64,000 nt of DNA from Solwaraspora sp. WMMD1047 (GCF_029626155.1 NZ_JARUBL010000001.1:3886501-3950500); one strand, 5' to 3'; shown: positions 55,197 through 63,941, counted from the first letter of the stretch. Numbers and translations: made by a program. Notes: generated by a model from the letters alone, not told the origin.

Positions 55197-55202
55197 AGTC
55201 TA
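55197..55202 (-). promoter_or_regulatory. Leaderless -10 element of the GT87 gene
   Basis: TAGACT on the minus strand, eight bases before ATG 55188. Confidence 0.55.
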
Positions 55203-55305
55203 GAGACGACACTGCCCGCACGGTGCCGTCGTGGCGGACCCGCGACCCGCTCGTGACACCGCCGTCACCGCCGACTCCACCGATCGGCGCGGCCCACCGG
55301 CTCGG

Positions 55306-56544
55306 TCAGCCGGTCGCGGGCAGGGTGTTCTGGATCTCGCGGACCTCGCGGCTGAGCAGGATGCCGAGCAGGGCGAGCGCGCACAGCACGGCGGCCCCGA
55401 CCAGGGTGGCGCGGGCGCCGTACGCGTCGGCCAGCGGTCCGGCCGCGAGCTGGCCGATCGGCACCGCCACCAGCGACCCGAGCATGTCGTAGGAGTAGAC
55501 CCGTGCCAGCTTCTCGGGCGGGACGTGCTCCTGGATGGTGGTCTCCCACGCCACCCCCAGCTGCTCGAACGCCACCCCGGCCACGAACGCGCAGAGCAGC
55601 AGCACCCCCAGCCGGGGAGTCAGCCCGAGCGCGCCGAGCAGCAGCACGTCACCGAGGCTGCAGATCACCCCGAACCGCAGGAACCGGCGGATCCGCAACC
55701 GCAGGGCGATGATGCCGCCGATCACCATGCCGGCCGTCTCGGTCGCGAGCACCAGCCCCCAACCCAACCGGCCGATCGTCTCGTCGGCGACCACCGGGCC
55801 GAGCACGTGCAGGCCACCGGCGAGGGCGGCGTTGACGACCGCGGCGCCCGCCACCACCACCCACAACCAGGTACGGGAGGAAACCTCCGCCCAACCCTCG
55901 CGCAGCTCCGCGATGACGCGGGCCGGGCCGCCACCGACGCCGTCGACCGGGTCAGCGGCGGCGCTGGGGACCCGCAGTCGGGAGAAGACGATCGCGGCCA
56001 GCGCGAAGGCGGCCGCGTCGACGGCCAGACCCCAGCCGGGGCCGACCGCGGCGACCAGGACACCGCCGATCGAGGCGCCCAGGATCATCGCGCCGTTGAA
56101 GCCGAGCCGGTTTATCGCGTTGGCCTGCTGCCGGACCTCGGCGGGCACGGTCTGGGGCAGCAGCGCCGAGGCCGCCGGCAGGGCGATCGCGCCGGCGATC
56201 CCGTTGACGGCGGAAAGCCCGATCAGCAGCGGGATGGTCGCGGTCCCGGTCAGGACGCTGGCGGCGACCGCGAGTTGGGTGCCGGCGGCGAACGCGCTCG
56301 CCCCGACCAGCACCAGACCACGCGGCAGTCGGTCGGCGAGCACCCCGCCGAAGAGCACGAAGACGACGTTCGTCACCGACCGCGCGCCGACCACCAGGCC
56401 GAGGTCGCGGGCCGACCCGGTCAGGTCCAGGACGGCGAACCCGAGCGCGATCGGCGCCACGGAGTTGCCGAGCATCGTGACGGTGCGGCCGACGACAAGC
56501 AACCGGAACGTCAGGTACCGCAGGGGTTCCAGGGTCGCCGTCAT
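55306..56544 (-). CDS. MFS transporter (Bcr/CflA or tetracycline-efflux type)
   Basis: This 412-residue protein has 12 membrane helices in two halves. The MFS signature between helices 2 and 3 is GGVLADRLPRGLVLVGA. Similar proteins export drugs or small metabolites in actinobacteria (MFS_3 / EntS-like). Its ATG overlaps the stop of the ArsR gene (ATGA), so the regulator and transporter form one operon and the ArsR protein probably controls this efflux pump. The substrate is not predicted. Confidence 0.92.
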   Translation of the reverse strand: MTATLEPLRYLTFRLLVVGRTVTMLGNSVAPIALGFAVLDLTGSARDLGLVVGARSVTNVVFVLFGGVLADRLPRGLVLVGASAFAAGTQLAVAASVLTGTATIPLLIGLSAVNGIAGAIALPAASALLPQTVPAEVRQQANAINRLGFNGAMILGASIGGVLVAAVGPGWGLAVDAAAFALAAIVFSRLRVPSAAADPVDGVGGGPARVIAELREGWAEVSSRTWLWVVVAGAAVVNAALAGGLHVLGPVVADETIGRLGWGLVLATETAGMVIGGIIALRLRIRRFLRFGVICSLGDVLLLGALGLTPRLGVLLLCAFVAGVAFEQLGVAWETTIQEHVPPEKLARVYSYDMLGSLVAVPIGQLAAGPLADAYGARATLVGAAVLCALALLGILLSREVREIQNTLPATG

Positions 56545-57101
56545 CGGGGCTGCTCCGCCATCCTGAACAGTGCGACGGTGGCGCTGATCTTCACCGTCCC
56601 GGCGCTGCGCGGCGGGCGGGCGGCCCGGTGCAGGTCGTCGCTGGCCTCGGCGATCCGATCCCGGATCTCGGACCAGGCATCGGGGTCGAGCCACAGCTCC
56701 GCGTCGGCCAGGTAGTTGCGCTGGGAACGGCGCATGGCCGCCGACCGGCGGCGCAGTTCGGCCGCGAGGGCGGCGTAGACCAGCCGTTGCTGCGGGTCCG
56801 GCGGCGCGCCCTCGGGCACCGGACGGTCCGGACGGTCCAGGTCGCCCGTCACGTCGTACCGGTAGCGCTTGGCCACCCCGCCGCGGATCCGCTCCTCGCC
56901 GGCCACCTCGATCAGGCCGCTGGCCAGCAGGTGTCGCAGGTGGTAGCTGGCGTTGGCGTGGGTCAGGTCGAGCTCGCGGGCGATCTCGGCGGCGGTCAGG
57001 TCCGCGCCGGTCAGCAGCGACAGGATCCGCAGCCGGACCGGGTGGGCGAGCGCGCGCAGCTCGACGGTCTGGTCGCGGTCGGCGTCATCTCCCCAAGACA
57101 T
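56541..57101 (-). CDS. ArsR-type (HTH_20) transcriptional regulator
   Basis: This 186-residue regulator has a winged helix-turn-helix in the first 80 residues: LRALAHPVRLRILSLLTGADLTAAEIARELDLTHANASYHLRHL. The wing follows, then a C-terminal helical part (LVYAALAAELRRRSAAMRRSQRNYLADAELWLDPDAW) that probably forms the dimer or ligand pocket. It lacks metal-binding cysteines in the recognition helix, so it is not a classical arsenic sensor. ATG 57101 lies seven bases after GATACT and within an inverted repeat, consistent with autoregulation. Confidence 0.92.
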   Translation of the reverse strand: MSWGDDADRDQTVELRALAHPVRLRILSLLTGADLTAAEIARELDLTHANASYHLRHLLASGLIEVAGEERIRGGVAKRYRYDVTGDLDRPDRPVPEGAPPDPQQRLVYAALAAELRRRSAAMRRSQRNYLADAELWLDPDAWSEIRDRIAEASDDLHRAARPPRSAGTVKISATVALFRMAEQPR

Positions 57102-57107
57102 GTTGGG
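57092..57107. promoter_or_regulatory. Inverted repeat over the ArsR start codon (likely operator)
   Basis: CCCAA-N6-TTGGG spans the start codon and the presumed transcription start. A bound repressor here would block initiation directly. Confidence 0.55.
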
Positions 57108-57108
57108 C

Positions 57109-57114
57109 AGTATC
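57109..57114 (-). promoter_or_regulatory. Leaderless -10 element of the ArsR-MFS operon
   Basis: GATACT on the minus strand, seven bases before ATG 57101. Confidence 0.6.
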
Positions 57115-57337
57115 ACACCCGACCTCCGCACTGTCCAATATCCGTTTGGGGGTCGGTCCTCGGCCCGAGGGTTGCCGGTGCCGGCGGAGGCTCGGATGAT
57201 GTCGGGATGATCGGGCCGGTTGGAGCAGACCTCGGCGGCGTCGCCGGACGGACCGGCTGTGACGCGCGTCGCGTCGGGCGGCTCCGCCCGTCGAGGTGGG
57301 CCGGCGCGGCCGGCGGGCCGCATTCCGATCAGCCACG

Positions 57338-57343
57338 TAGGCT
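57338..57343 (+). promoter_or_regulatory. Leaderless -10 element of the PAC2 upstream ORF
   Basis: TAGGCT on the plus strand, seven bases before GTG 57351. Confidence 0.6.
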
Positions 57344-57350
57344 GGCGAAC

Positions 57351-57449
57351 GTGAGGGACAACAGGGACCAAGCGACCGGGCATGGCGACGTGAACCAGGA
57401 GCGGCCGCCGGCGCGGTTCCGGGACGGACGCGACGGAGTGCCGGCGTGA
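57351..57449 (+). CDS. Candidate 32-residue leaderless ORF coupled to the PAC2 gene
   Basis: The frame from GTG 57351 encodes a very polar 32-residue peptide (VRDNRDQATGHGDVNQERPP, then FRDGRDGVPA), and its TGA overlaps the PAC2 GTG as GTGA. TAGGCT stands seven bases before GTG 57351, whereas PAC2 itself has no clear ribosome site or -10 hexamer. Translation of the small frame would thus deliver ribosomes to PAC2. The peptide has no hydrophobic or cysteine-rich feature and may act only as a coupling leader. Confidence 0.55.
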   Translation: MRDNRDQATGHGDVNQERPPARFRDGRDGVPA

Positions 57450-58315
57450 CCGAGTTCGACGGCCTACCCGTCCTGCGCTCCCCCGTGGCCATCGCCGCCT
57501 TCGAGGGGTGGAACGACGCCGCCGACGCGTCCACCGCCGCCGTCGAACACCTGGAACAGGTCTGGCAGGCCCGGCAGGTGGCCGAGCTGGACCCGGAGGA
57601 CTTCTACGACTTCCAGGTGAGCCGCCCGACGGTCACCATGGCCGGCGGCGAGACGCGCCGGGTCGAGTGGCCGACCACCCGGTTCATGGTCGCCAGCCCG
57701 GAGGGCACCGACCGGGACGTGGTGCTGATCCGGGGCATCGAGCCGAGCATGCGCTGGCGGACCTTCTGCGAACAGGTGCTGGAGCTCTGCCACAGCCTGG
57801 AGGTCAACCGGGTCGTCCTGCTCGGCGCCTTGCTGGCGGACGTGCCGTACACCCGGCCACTGCCGATCACCGGCAGCGCGTCGGACCCCGACGCAGCCCA
57901 GCGCTACCAACTCACCCCGACCCGCTACGACGGCCCGACCGGCATCGTCGGCGTACTGCACGACGCCACCACCCGGGCCGAGGTGGACGCGGTCTCGTTC
58001 TGGGTGCACGTGCCGCACTACGCGAACAACCCGCCCTGTCCGAAAGCCACCCTGGCGCTGCTGCACCGGGTCGAGGACGTGCTGGACCTGCCGGTACCGA
58101 TGGCCGACCTGGCCGAGGAGGCGGCGGAGTGGGAGCAGCGGGTCCGCACCGCCGCCGAGCAGGACGCGGAGCTCGGCGAATACGTCCGGGAGCTGGAGGA
58201 ACGGGTCGGCGACGCCGGCATCCAGCCGCTCACCGGCGACGAGATCGCCCAGGAGTTCGAGAAGTACCTGCGGCGCCGGGGCGGCTCGGCCGGCCCCACC
58301 GCCGGCTCCTGGTGA
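57446..58315 (+). CDS. PAC2 family protein (proteasome assembly chaperone-like)
   Basis: This 289-residue protein has PAC2 motifs: FEGWNDAADASTAAVEHLEQVW at the start, FYDFQVSRPTV, VLIRGIEPSMRWRTFCEQVL, VVLLGALLADVPYTRPLPITG and VSFWVHVPHYANNPPCPKATLALL. The C-terminal third is a charged helix (LAEEAAEWEQRVRTAAEQDAELGEYVRELEERV). The fold is shared with eukaryotic proteasome assembly chaperone 2, but the actinobacterial role is not established. The gene is far from prcBA here. It overlaps an upstream small frame. Confidence 0.92.
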   Translation: MTEFDGLPVLRSPVAIAAFEGWNDAADASTAAVEHLEQVWQARQVAELDPEDFYDFQVSRPTVTMAGGETRRVEWPTTRFMVASPEGTDRDVVLIRGIEPSMRWRTFCEQVLELCHSLEVNRVVLLGALLADVPYTRPLPITGSASDPDAAQRYQLTPTRYDGPTGIVGVLHDATTRAEVDAVSFWVHVPHYANNPPCPKATLALLHRVEDVLDLPVPMADLAEEAAEWEQRVRTAAEQDAELGEYVRELEERVGDAGIQPLTGDEIAQEFEKYLRRRGGSAGPTAGSW

Positions 58316-58327
58316 CCACCTGACCCG

Positions 58328-58343
58328 CCGTACGCCGGTACGG
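58328..58343 (+). terminator. Possible terminator after PAC2
   Basis: CCGTAC-GCCG-GTACGG forms a 6-pair stem and is followed by GGCTTTCC. It is short, so the call is tentative. Confidence 0.35.
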
Positions 58344-58432
58344 GCTTTCCCACCGGACTGACTCCCCTCGTTCCTCGGTTGGCCCCGCTGTCGGCGGGTC
58401 GTCGGCCGGCGTGTCACACTCCGTACGGCATC

Positions 58433-58444
58433 CTAGGAACCTAG
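58433..58444. promoter_or_regulatory. Inverted repeat CTAGG-AA-CCTAG upstream of the GntR gene
   Basis: Perfect 5-base arms, 33 bases before GTG 58477 and overlapping the likely promoter (TAGTGT at 58442). This is a plausible autoregulatory operator. Confidence 0.5.
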
Positions 58445-58476
58445 TGTTATGGTCCCAGACAGCTTCGGAGGTGACC

Positions 58477-59268
58477 GTGCAGATCAACCCGGGCGCGGCG
58501 GAGTTCCCCCACCGGCAGATCGCCGCGCAACTGCGGGCCCGGATCCGCAACGGGGACTGGGCGGCCGGCGACCGGTTGCCGTCCATCCCGGCGATCGCCG
58601 AGCTGTTCGGCGTCGCCAAACAGACCGTGCAGCGGGCCATCGACCAGCTCCGGGTCGAGGGCGTCCTGATCACCAAGCCCGGCTCCGGGACGTACGTGCG
58701 CGGCACCCGGCGCCGGCTCAACCGGCTCTCCCGGGGCCGCTACGGCGGACATCGCGGCTACCACGCCGACCTGGCCGCCCGGTACCGCCAGCAGCTCATC
58801 CAGGTCGGCCGGGCACCCGCCCCGCCGGAGGTCGCCGACGCCTTCGGGGTCAGCGACGGCACCGAACTGCTCGTCCGCCGGCACCTGGTACGCACCGAGG
58901 ACGTCCCGGTCGAGGTCGGCGCCTCCTGGTTCCGGCTCACCGACGCCGCCGGCACCTCGCTGGAACGGATGGAGGCGTACGGCCGCCCGCTCTACCAGGA
59001 GGCCGAGGAGGCCATCGGCCGGCGCTACGCCTCGGCCACCGACCAGATCAGCGCCCGCCAGCCGACCCGCGAGGAGGCCGAGATCCTGCAGGTCCGGCCG
59101 GACACGCCGGTGCTGCACCTGCTGCACGTCGCCTTCGACGCCGACCACCGGCCGATCGAGGTGGCCCAGGCGACCTGGCCCGGGCCGATGACCACGCTCA
59201 CCGAGCAGTACCGGATTCCCGGACCCAGCCCGGACCCGGACCCCGACCCGGGACTCGTCCTGGGCTGA
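58477..59268 (+). CDS. GntR/HutC-family transcriptional regulator
   Basis: This 263-residue regulator has an N-terminal winged helix-turn-helix: IAAQLRARIRNGDWAAGDRLPSIPAIAELFGVAKQTVQRAIDQL, then GSGTYVRG. A UTRA ligand-binding domain follows (about residues 95-250) with GTELLVRRHLVRTEDVPVEVGASWF and YASATDQISARQPTREEAEIL. The tail is Pro/Asp-rich. GTG 58477 is five bases after GGAGG. HutC-type proteins respond to small metabolites; none can be named here. Confidence 0.92.
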   Translation: MQINPGAAEFPHRQIAAQLRARIRNGDWAAGDRLPSIPAIAELFGVAKQTVQRAIDQLRVEGVLITKPGSGTYVRGTRRRLNRLSRGRYGGHRGYHADLAARYRQQLIQVGRAPAPPEVADAFGVSDGTELLVRRHLVRTEDVPVEVGASWFRLTDAAGTSLERMEAYGRPLYQEAEEAIGRRYASATDQISARQPTREEAEILQVRPDTPVLHLLHVAFDADHRPIEVAQATWPGPMTTLTEQYRIPGPSPDPDPDPGLVLG

Positions 59269-59324
59269 TCCCGCCGACTCCTGGGCTGATCCCCCCGCCT
59301 CCGGGGCTGATCCCGCCGACCGCC
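59262..59324. repeat. 21-bp tandem repeat over the 3' end of the GntR gene
   Basis: Three units (59262, 59283, 59304) beginning GGGCTGATCCC. The stop codon of the GntR gene lies in the first and is copied in the others. They are probably products of slippage. Confidence 0.75.
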
Positions 59325-59419
59325 CGGCATCGGACGCCTCGGGCGGCCCGGCGGGTCGGCCGGGCCGCCGTCAGCCATGGCGGCCCGGACGGAACCGAGG
59401 TCAGCCGTCGGCGGTGCGG

Positions 59420-60658
59420 CTACAGCCGGACGCCCAGCAGCGCGTCGACCGTCTCGGCGACCAACGCCGGAGCCCCCCGGTCGGCGCCGTCGCCGGCCAG
59501 CGCGGCGTCGGCCCACCGGTCGACAAGCGCCAACACACCCGGGGTGTCCAGGTCGTCGGCGAGGCGGCCGCGTACCCCGGCGAGCAGCTCCGTCCCGGCC
59601 GGACCCGCGGCGGCCCGGACCGCCTCCCGCCACCGGCCCAACCGCTGTACGCCGTCCTTGAGCAACTCGTCGGTCCACTGCCGGTCGGCCCGGTAGTGGC
59701 CGGCGAGCAGGGCCAGCCGAAGCGCCATCGGATCCACCCGGTCGGCCCGCAGCCGGGAGACGAAGACCAGGTTGCCCCGGGACTTCGACATCTTCTCGCC
59801 AGCCAGCCCGATCATGCCCGCGTGCACGTAGTGCCGGGCGAACGGCGCGATACCGGTCAGCCGCTCGGCGTGCGCGGCGGAACACTCGTGGTGCGGGAAG
59901 ATCAGGTCGTTGCCGCCGCCCTGCACGTCGATGCTGTCGCCCAGCAGGTCCAGCGCGATCACCGCGCACTCGATGTGCCAGCCGGGGCGGCCCGGCCCGA
60001 GCGGCCCGCCGTCCCAGGCCGGCTCGCCGTCCCGGGCGCCGCGCCAGAGCAGCGGATCGAGCGGGTCGCGCTTGCCAGGCCGCTGCGGGTCGCCGCCGCG
60101 CTCGGCCGACAGGAGCAGCATCTGCTCCCGGGGCAGGTTCGACTCGTAGCCGAACCGGGGCGCCGCGGCGAGGTCGAAGTAGACGTCGCCGGAGCCGTCG
60201 TCGAGCCGGTAGCCGGCGCCGTCGTCGAGCAGCCGGCGGACCCGGTCGGCGATCGCCGGGATCGACTCGACCGCCCCGACGTAGTGCGTCGGCGGGATGA
60301 TCCGCAGCGCCTCCATGTCCTCCCGGAACAGCGCGGTCTCCCGCATCGCCAGGACCACCCAGTCCTCACCGTCGCGCTCCGCCCGCTCCAGCAGCGGGTC
60401 GTCGATGTCGGTGACGTTCTGCACGTAGGTCACCGGATGCCCGGCGTCCCGCCACATCCGCTGCACCAGGTCGAAGGTCATCATGGTCGCGGCGTGGCCG
60501 AGGTGGGTCGCGTCGTACGGGGTGATGCCGCAGACGTACATGGTGGCCGGGCCGGCGGGGCGGGTCGGGTGCGGCCCGCCCCGGGCCGAGTCGAACAGGG
60601 TCAACGGCTCACCCGTGCCCGGCAGCCGCGGAATCTCGTGCCCCACCCAGGAGTCCAT
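59420..60658 (-). CDS. mshC: L-cysteine:1D-myo-inositol 2-amino-2-deoxy-alpha-D-glucopyranoside ligase MshC
   Basis: MshC joins cysteine to GlcN-inositol in mycothiol synthesis, using ATP. The 412-residue protein is related to cysteinyl-tRNA synthetase. It has zinc Cys in [20 protein letters not shown] with the HIGH-like [18 protein letters not shown], the cysteine-site segment [15 protein letters not shown] and [12 protein letters not shown]. The KMSKS loop is EKMSKSRGN. It lacks the tRNA-binding C-terminal domain of CysS. ATG 60658 is fixed by TAGGCT seven bases upstream and gives the usual family length. Confidence 0.95.
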   Translation of the reverse strand: MDSWVGHEIPRLPGTGEPLTLFDSARGGPHPTRPAGPATMYVCGITPYDATHLGHAATMMTFDLVQRMWRDAGHPVTYVQNVTDIDDPLLERAERDGEDWVVLAMRETALFREDMEALRIIPPTHYVGAVESIPAIADRVRRLLDDGAGYRLDDGSGDVYFDLAAAPRFGYESNLPREQMLLLSAERGGDPQRPGKRDPLDPLLWRGARDGEPAWDGGPLGPGRPGWHIECAVIALDLLGDSIDVQGGGNDLIFPHHECSAAHAERLTGIAPFARHYVHAGMIGLAGEKMSKSRGNLVFVSRLRADRVDPMALRLALLAGHYRADRQWTDELLKDGVQRLGRWREAVRAAAGPAGTELLAGVRGRLADDLDTPGVLALVDRWADAALAGDGADRGAPALVAETVDALLGVRL

Positions 60659-60665
60659 GACCATC

Positions 60666-60671
60666 AGCCTA
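60666..60671 (-). promoter_or_regulatory. Leaderless -10 element of mshC
   Basis: TAGGCT on the minus strand, seven bases before ATG 60658. Confidence 0.65.
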
Positions 60672-60745
60672 GCCAGGCCCACGGACGGTCCGGACCGACC
60701 CGGACGGCGGACGTGACCGGTCCGACAGTCACCGCGGCCGGCGGG

Positions 60746-61564
60746 TCAGATGGGCGGCCAGGGCATCGCCGGCCAGTCCTGCGGCGGGAGCGGGAACCGG
60801 CCCTGCTCCACCAACCGGTCCACCCGGCCGGCCAGCTCGGCGATCTCCGCCGTCGTCAGATGCTCGGCGAGCTCGGCGCCGAGCGGGCCGGCCACCGCGC
60901 CGGCCAGCCGGCGCAGCACCTCGACCGCCTCCGCCGGCAACGGCCGGCCGGCCCAGCCCCAGAGCACCGTACGCAGCTTCTCCTCCACGTGGAAGCTGAC
61001 GCCGTGATCCACCCCGTAGACCCGGTCGTCCGGGCCGCGGAGCACGTGGCCGCCCTTGCGGTCGGCGTTGTTGATCACCGCGTCCAGGACCGCCAACGCC
61101 GCCAGCCGGGGGTCGTCGGCATGCGCCAGCGCGTACGCGGTGCCGTCTTCGTCGCGGGCGCCCGCCACCGGGAACCACCGCGGCGGCAGCTGGTCGGACG
61201 GCACGAAGCCGACCAGCGCCTCGGCGTCGTCGGGCTCGTCGATCCAGAGCTGGCAGGCGCCCGGCCCGAGCGGGCCGTCGCGCAGCACGGTGGGGGGCAC
61301 CAGTCCCCATCCGGTGGCCTGGGAGACCAGGTAGGCGCTGACCTCCCGCCCCGCCAGGGTGCCGTCCGGAAAGTCCCAGAGCGGCCGCTCGCCGCGGACC
61401 GGCTTGTAGACGCAGCGGGCGGTCACCCCGTCCAGGGTCAGCCGGGCGCGCAGGGTGGTGTTGGAGGCGTCGACCAGCCGCCCCTCCAGCTGGAACTGAC
61501 CGCCGCGCAGCAGCCGCAGGGCGTCGCTCTCGTCGAGCGTCGCGCACAGGTCGGAGGAGGTCAT
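60746..61564 (-). CDS. SCO1664-family protein (PI3/4-kinase-like fold)
   Basis: This 272-residue protein belongs to the family typified by Streptomyces SCO1664, always near mshC. It has the ATP-site Lys-like CVYKPVRGERPLWDFPDGTLAGREVSAY. Kinase-like catalytic and metal motifs follow: LAVLDAVINNADRKGGHVL (N-D-R) and VYGVDHGVSFH (D-H-G). This resembles phosphatidylinositol 3/4-kinase-type folds. Substrate unknown. ATG 61564 is preceded by GGAGG. It lies between mshC and the DUF3090 gene on the same strand, with 31 bases to the latter. Confidence 0.88.
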   Translation of the reverse strand: MTSSDLCATLDESDALRLLRGGQFQLEGRLVDASNTTLRARLTLDGVTARCVYKPVRGERPLWDFPDGTLAGREVSAYLVSQATGWGLVPPTVLRDGPLGPGACQLWIDEPDDAEALVGFVPSDQLPPRWFPVAGARDEDGTAYALAHADDPRLAALAVLDAVINNADRKGGHVLRGPDDRVYGVDHGVSFHVEEKLRTVLWGWAGRPLPAEAVEVLRRLAGAVAGPLGAELAEHLTTAEIAELAGRVDRLVEQGRFPLPPQDWPAMPWPPI

Positions 61565-61595
61565 CGCGGCCGGGGCGGTCGGTTGGCCGGTCCGG

Positions 61596-62201
61596 TCACC
61601 GGTGGTAGCCGTTGTTCCGCGGGCAGAGGTGCCCGGCGGGATCCAGTGGCTGCCCACACAGCGGGCACGGCGGTCGGCCGGCGGCTACCACCCGGCGGGC
61701 CCGGTCGATGAACTCGCGGGCCGCCTGCGGAGTCAGCCGGACCCGCAGCCGGTCGAGGTCGTCGTCCGGCTCCTCCTCGTCGTCGTCCAGGTCGTCGGGA
61801 TCGGGATCGGCGGTCGGATCGCCGTCGGGGTCGCCGAGCTCGACCTCGGCCTCGCCCTCCCCCGCCGCGATCGCTTCGATGACCACCGTGGCGGTGTCGA
61901 CGTCGAAGGCCAGGCCGAGCGTACCGACCCGGAACTCCTCGTCGACCGGCGTCTCCAACGGCTCGTTGTCGGAGGCCGCGGGCGGCGGATCCGGCAGCTC
62001 GATGCCGAACCGGCGGTGCGCCTCGGTCAGCAGCTCCTCCAGCTTCTCGGCCAGCAGTGACACCTGAACCTTCTCCAGCGCCACGCTGACCAGCCGGCCA
62101 CCGCCCCGCGCCTGCAGAAAGAACGTCCGCTCCCCGGGCGCCCCCACGGTTCCGGCGACGAACCGCTCGGGCGGCTCGAATGCGTGCACCTGGTGGGTCA
62201 T
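61596..62201 (-). CDS. DUF3090 family protein with C-terminal zinc-ribbon-like motif
   Basis: This 201-residue protein is a DUF3090 member of unknown function. It begins MTHQVHAFEPPERFVAGTVGAPGERTFFLQ, has a beta-rich core (LGLAFDVDTATVVIEAIAAGE) and a strongly acidic loop (DPDGDPTADPDPDDLDDDEEE). The C-terminus CPLCGQPLDPAGHLCPRNNGYH looks like a small zinc-binding knuckle. ATG 62201 is seven bases after TAGGGT. The conserved trio with the SCO1664-like protein and the histidine phosphatase suggests a shared pathway. Confidence 0.88.
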   Translation of the reverse strand: MTHQVHAFEPPERFVAGTVGAPGERTFFLQARGGGRLVSVALEKVQVSLLAEKLEELLTEAHRRFGIELPDPPPAASDNEPLETPVDEEFRVGTLGLAFDVDTATVVIEAIAAGEGEAEVELGDPDGDPTADPDPDDLDDDEEEPDDDLDRLRVRLTPQAAREFIDRARRVVAAGRPPCPLCGQPLDPAGHLCPRNNGYHR

Positions 62202-62208
62202 ACCCTCG

Positions 62209-62214
62209 ACCCTA
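62209..62214 (-). promoter_or_regulatory. Leaderless -10 element of the DUF3090 gene
   Basis: TAGGGT on the minus strand, seven bases before ATG 62201. Confidence 0.65.
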
Positions 62215-62345
62215 TCCGGCCGGTCACCACCCCGCGCAGCCCACCGACCCGAATCGCCGCCCGGCCCGGCCGCGGCCGGTCAGCACCCTCGCACGGCGGC
62301 CCTGGGTGGGCCAACGCGGTGCTGGTCGCGGCCCTGGCGGCCGGG

Positions 62346-63062
62346 TCAGCCGGCCGGCTCGACGGAGCCGGCGCCCGCGCCGCCGCCGACCGCGGCGTCG
62401 GACTCGGCCGCCGCCGACCGGCGCCGCCGGCGCCGCTTCGGCAGCACCAGGTCGGTGAGGTCGCCGCCGGAGTCGTTGAGCCGGACCACGAAGGGGCGTA
62501 CCGGCGTGTAGCGGATCGCGGTCACCGAGGCCGGGTCGGCCACGATCCGCTGAAAAAGGTCAAGGTGTACGCCGAGCGCGTCCGCGACGATCGCCTTGAT
62601 CACGTCGCCGTGGCTGCAGGCCACCCAGAGCGCCTCCGGGCCGTGCTCGGCCGTGATCCGGGCGTCCCAGGCACGGACCGCCGCGACCGCCCGACCGGCC
62701 ATCGCCGCCATCGCCTCGCCGCCGGGGAAGACCACGGCGCTGGGGTGCTGCTGGACCACCGGCCACAGGGGATCCTTGGCGAGCTTCTTCAGCGGCTGGC
62801 CCTCCCAGGCGCCGTAGTCGCACTCGACGAGTCCCTCCTCCACCACCGGTGCCACGCCGGGCAGTGCCAGGTCGAGCGTCTGCCGGCACCGGATCAGCGG
62901 GCTGGTCACCACCGCGGCCAACGGGACCGCGCGCAGCCGGGCGCCCACCGCGGCCGCCTGGGCCCGGCCCGTCTCGTCGAGCTCGACCGGGCGTCGGCCG
63001 GCCAGGCCACCGTCCGCGTTCGCGGTGGTCCGGCCGTGTCGCAGGAGCAGGAGGGTCGCCAC
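62346..63062 (-). CDS. Histidine phosphatase family protein (MSMEG_4193 type)
   Basis: This 238-residue protein has the histidine-phosphatase RHG motif LLLRHGRTTAN at residues 5-15 with the phospho-accepting His. SPLIRCRQT is next, and the second catalytic His is in VACSHGDVIKAIVAD. The subfamily includes the M. smegmatis protein MSMEG_4193 and is conserved with mshC. The C-terminus is a basic patch (KRRRRRRS) followed by a Gly/Ala tail. GTG 63062 is fixed by TAGGCT seven bases upstream. Substrate unknown. Confidence 0.9.
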   Translation of the reverse strand: MATLLLLRHGRTTANADGGLAGRRPVELDETGRAQAAAVGARLRAVPLAAVVTSPLIRCRQTLDLALPGVAPVVEEGLVECDYGAWEGQPLKKLAKDPLWPVVQQHPSAVVFPGGEAMAAMAGRAVAAVRAWDARITAEHGPEALWVACSHGDVIKAIVADALGVHLDLFQRIVADPASVTAIRYTPVRPFVVRLNDSGGDLTDLVLPKRRRRRRSAAAESDAAVGGGAGAGSVEPAG

Positions 63063-63069
63063 GGTGATC

Positions 63070-63075
63070 AGCCTA
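63070..63075 (-). promoter_or_regulatory. Leaderless -10 element of the histidine phosphatase gene
   Basis: TAGGCT on the minus strand, seven bases before GTG 63062. Confidence 0.65.
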
Positions 63076-63107
63076 CGGCCGGCCCGCACGCCACGCGGTG
63101 AGCCGGC

Positions 63108-63941
63108 TCAGGTCGCCGAGATGGTGCCGGTCATCAGCAGGCCGAGCACCAGGGTGCCCAGCGCCACCCGGTACAGGACGAAGACGTACAGGGTGTGGTG
63201 CGCGACATAGCGCAGCAGCCAGGCGATCGCCGCGTAGCCGACCGCGAACGCGATCGCGGTGGCGACCACCATCTGGGCCACCGTCGGGATCGAACCCGTG
63301 CCGCTGGTGTCGAAGACGTCCGGAACGCTGAACACCCCGGACATCACCACCGCCGGGATGGCCAGCAGGAAGGAGTACCGGGCCGCCGCCTCCCGGGTGA
63401 GGCTGAGGAACAGGCCGGCGGTCAACGTGGCCCCGGACCGGGAGACCCCCGGGACCAGCGCCATCGCCTGGGCGAAGCCCATGATGATGCCGTCGCGGAG
63501 GGTGAGGTTCTCCACCCGGCGGGTCTGGCGACCCCAGTACTCGGCGAAGGCCAGCACGAAGGCGAAGACGATGAGCACCGTCGCGACCAGCCAGAGGTTC
63601 CGGGCGGTGGCCCGGATCTGGTCCTTGAACAGGAAGCCCAGCACCCCGATCGGAATCGAGCCGACGATGACGTACCAGCCCATCCGGTAGTCCAGGCTGG
63701 TCCGCACCGAGCGGTCCCAGAGGCCGACCACCCAGGTCCGGCCGATCCGCCAGATGTCCTTGGCGAAGTAGAGCAGCACGGCCGCCTCGGTGCCGAGCTG
63801 GGTGACCGCGGTGAAGGAGGCCCCGGCGTCCTGCTCGAAGAAGATCGCCGAGGTGATCCGCAGGTGGGCGGAGGAGCTGACCGGCAGGAACTCGGTCAGA
63901 CCCTGAACGATGCCGAGGACGATCGCCTCGATCCAGCTCAT
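63108..63941 (-). CDS. uppP: Undecaprenyl-diphosphatase UppP (BacA)
   Basis: UppP removes a phosphate from undecaprenyl diphosphate to recycle the lipid carrier for peptidoglycan and polysaccharide synthesis; it also gives bacitracin tolerance. The 277-residue protein has about eight membrane helices. Both conserved motifs are present: [18 protein letters not shown] near residue 13, with the catalytic Glu17 and Ser cluster, and [17 protein letters not shown] near 160. Full family length. A GGGAGCG ribosome site precedes the ATG. The remaining 59 bases of the window hold no recognisable gene. Confidence 0.96.
   Translation of the reverse strand: MSWIEAIVLGIVQGLTEFLPVSSSAHLRITSAIFFEQDAGASFTAVTQLGTEAAVLLYFAKDIWRIGRTWVVGLWDRSVRTSLDYRMGWYVIVGSIPIGVLGFLFKDQIRATARNLWLVATVLIVFAFVLAFAEYWGRQTRRVENLTLRDGIIMGFAQAMALVPGVSRSGATLTAGLFLSLTREAAARYSFLLAIPAVVMSGVFSVPDVFDTSGTGSIPTVAQMVVATAIAFAVGYAAIAWLLRYVAHHTLYVFVLYRVALGTLVLGLLMTGTISAT

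Noticed and set aside
59414-61711. 765-codon plus-strand frame opposite mshC and the SCO1664-like gene
   Set aside because: It spans two recognised genes on the other strand and its product has no recognisable domain.
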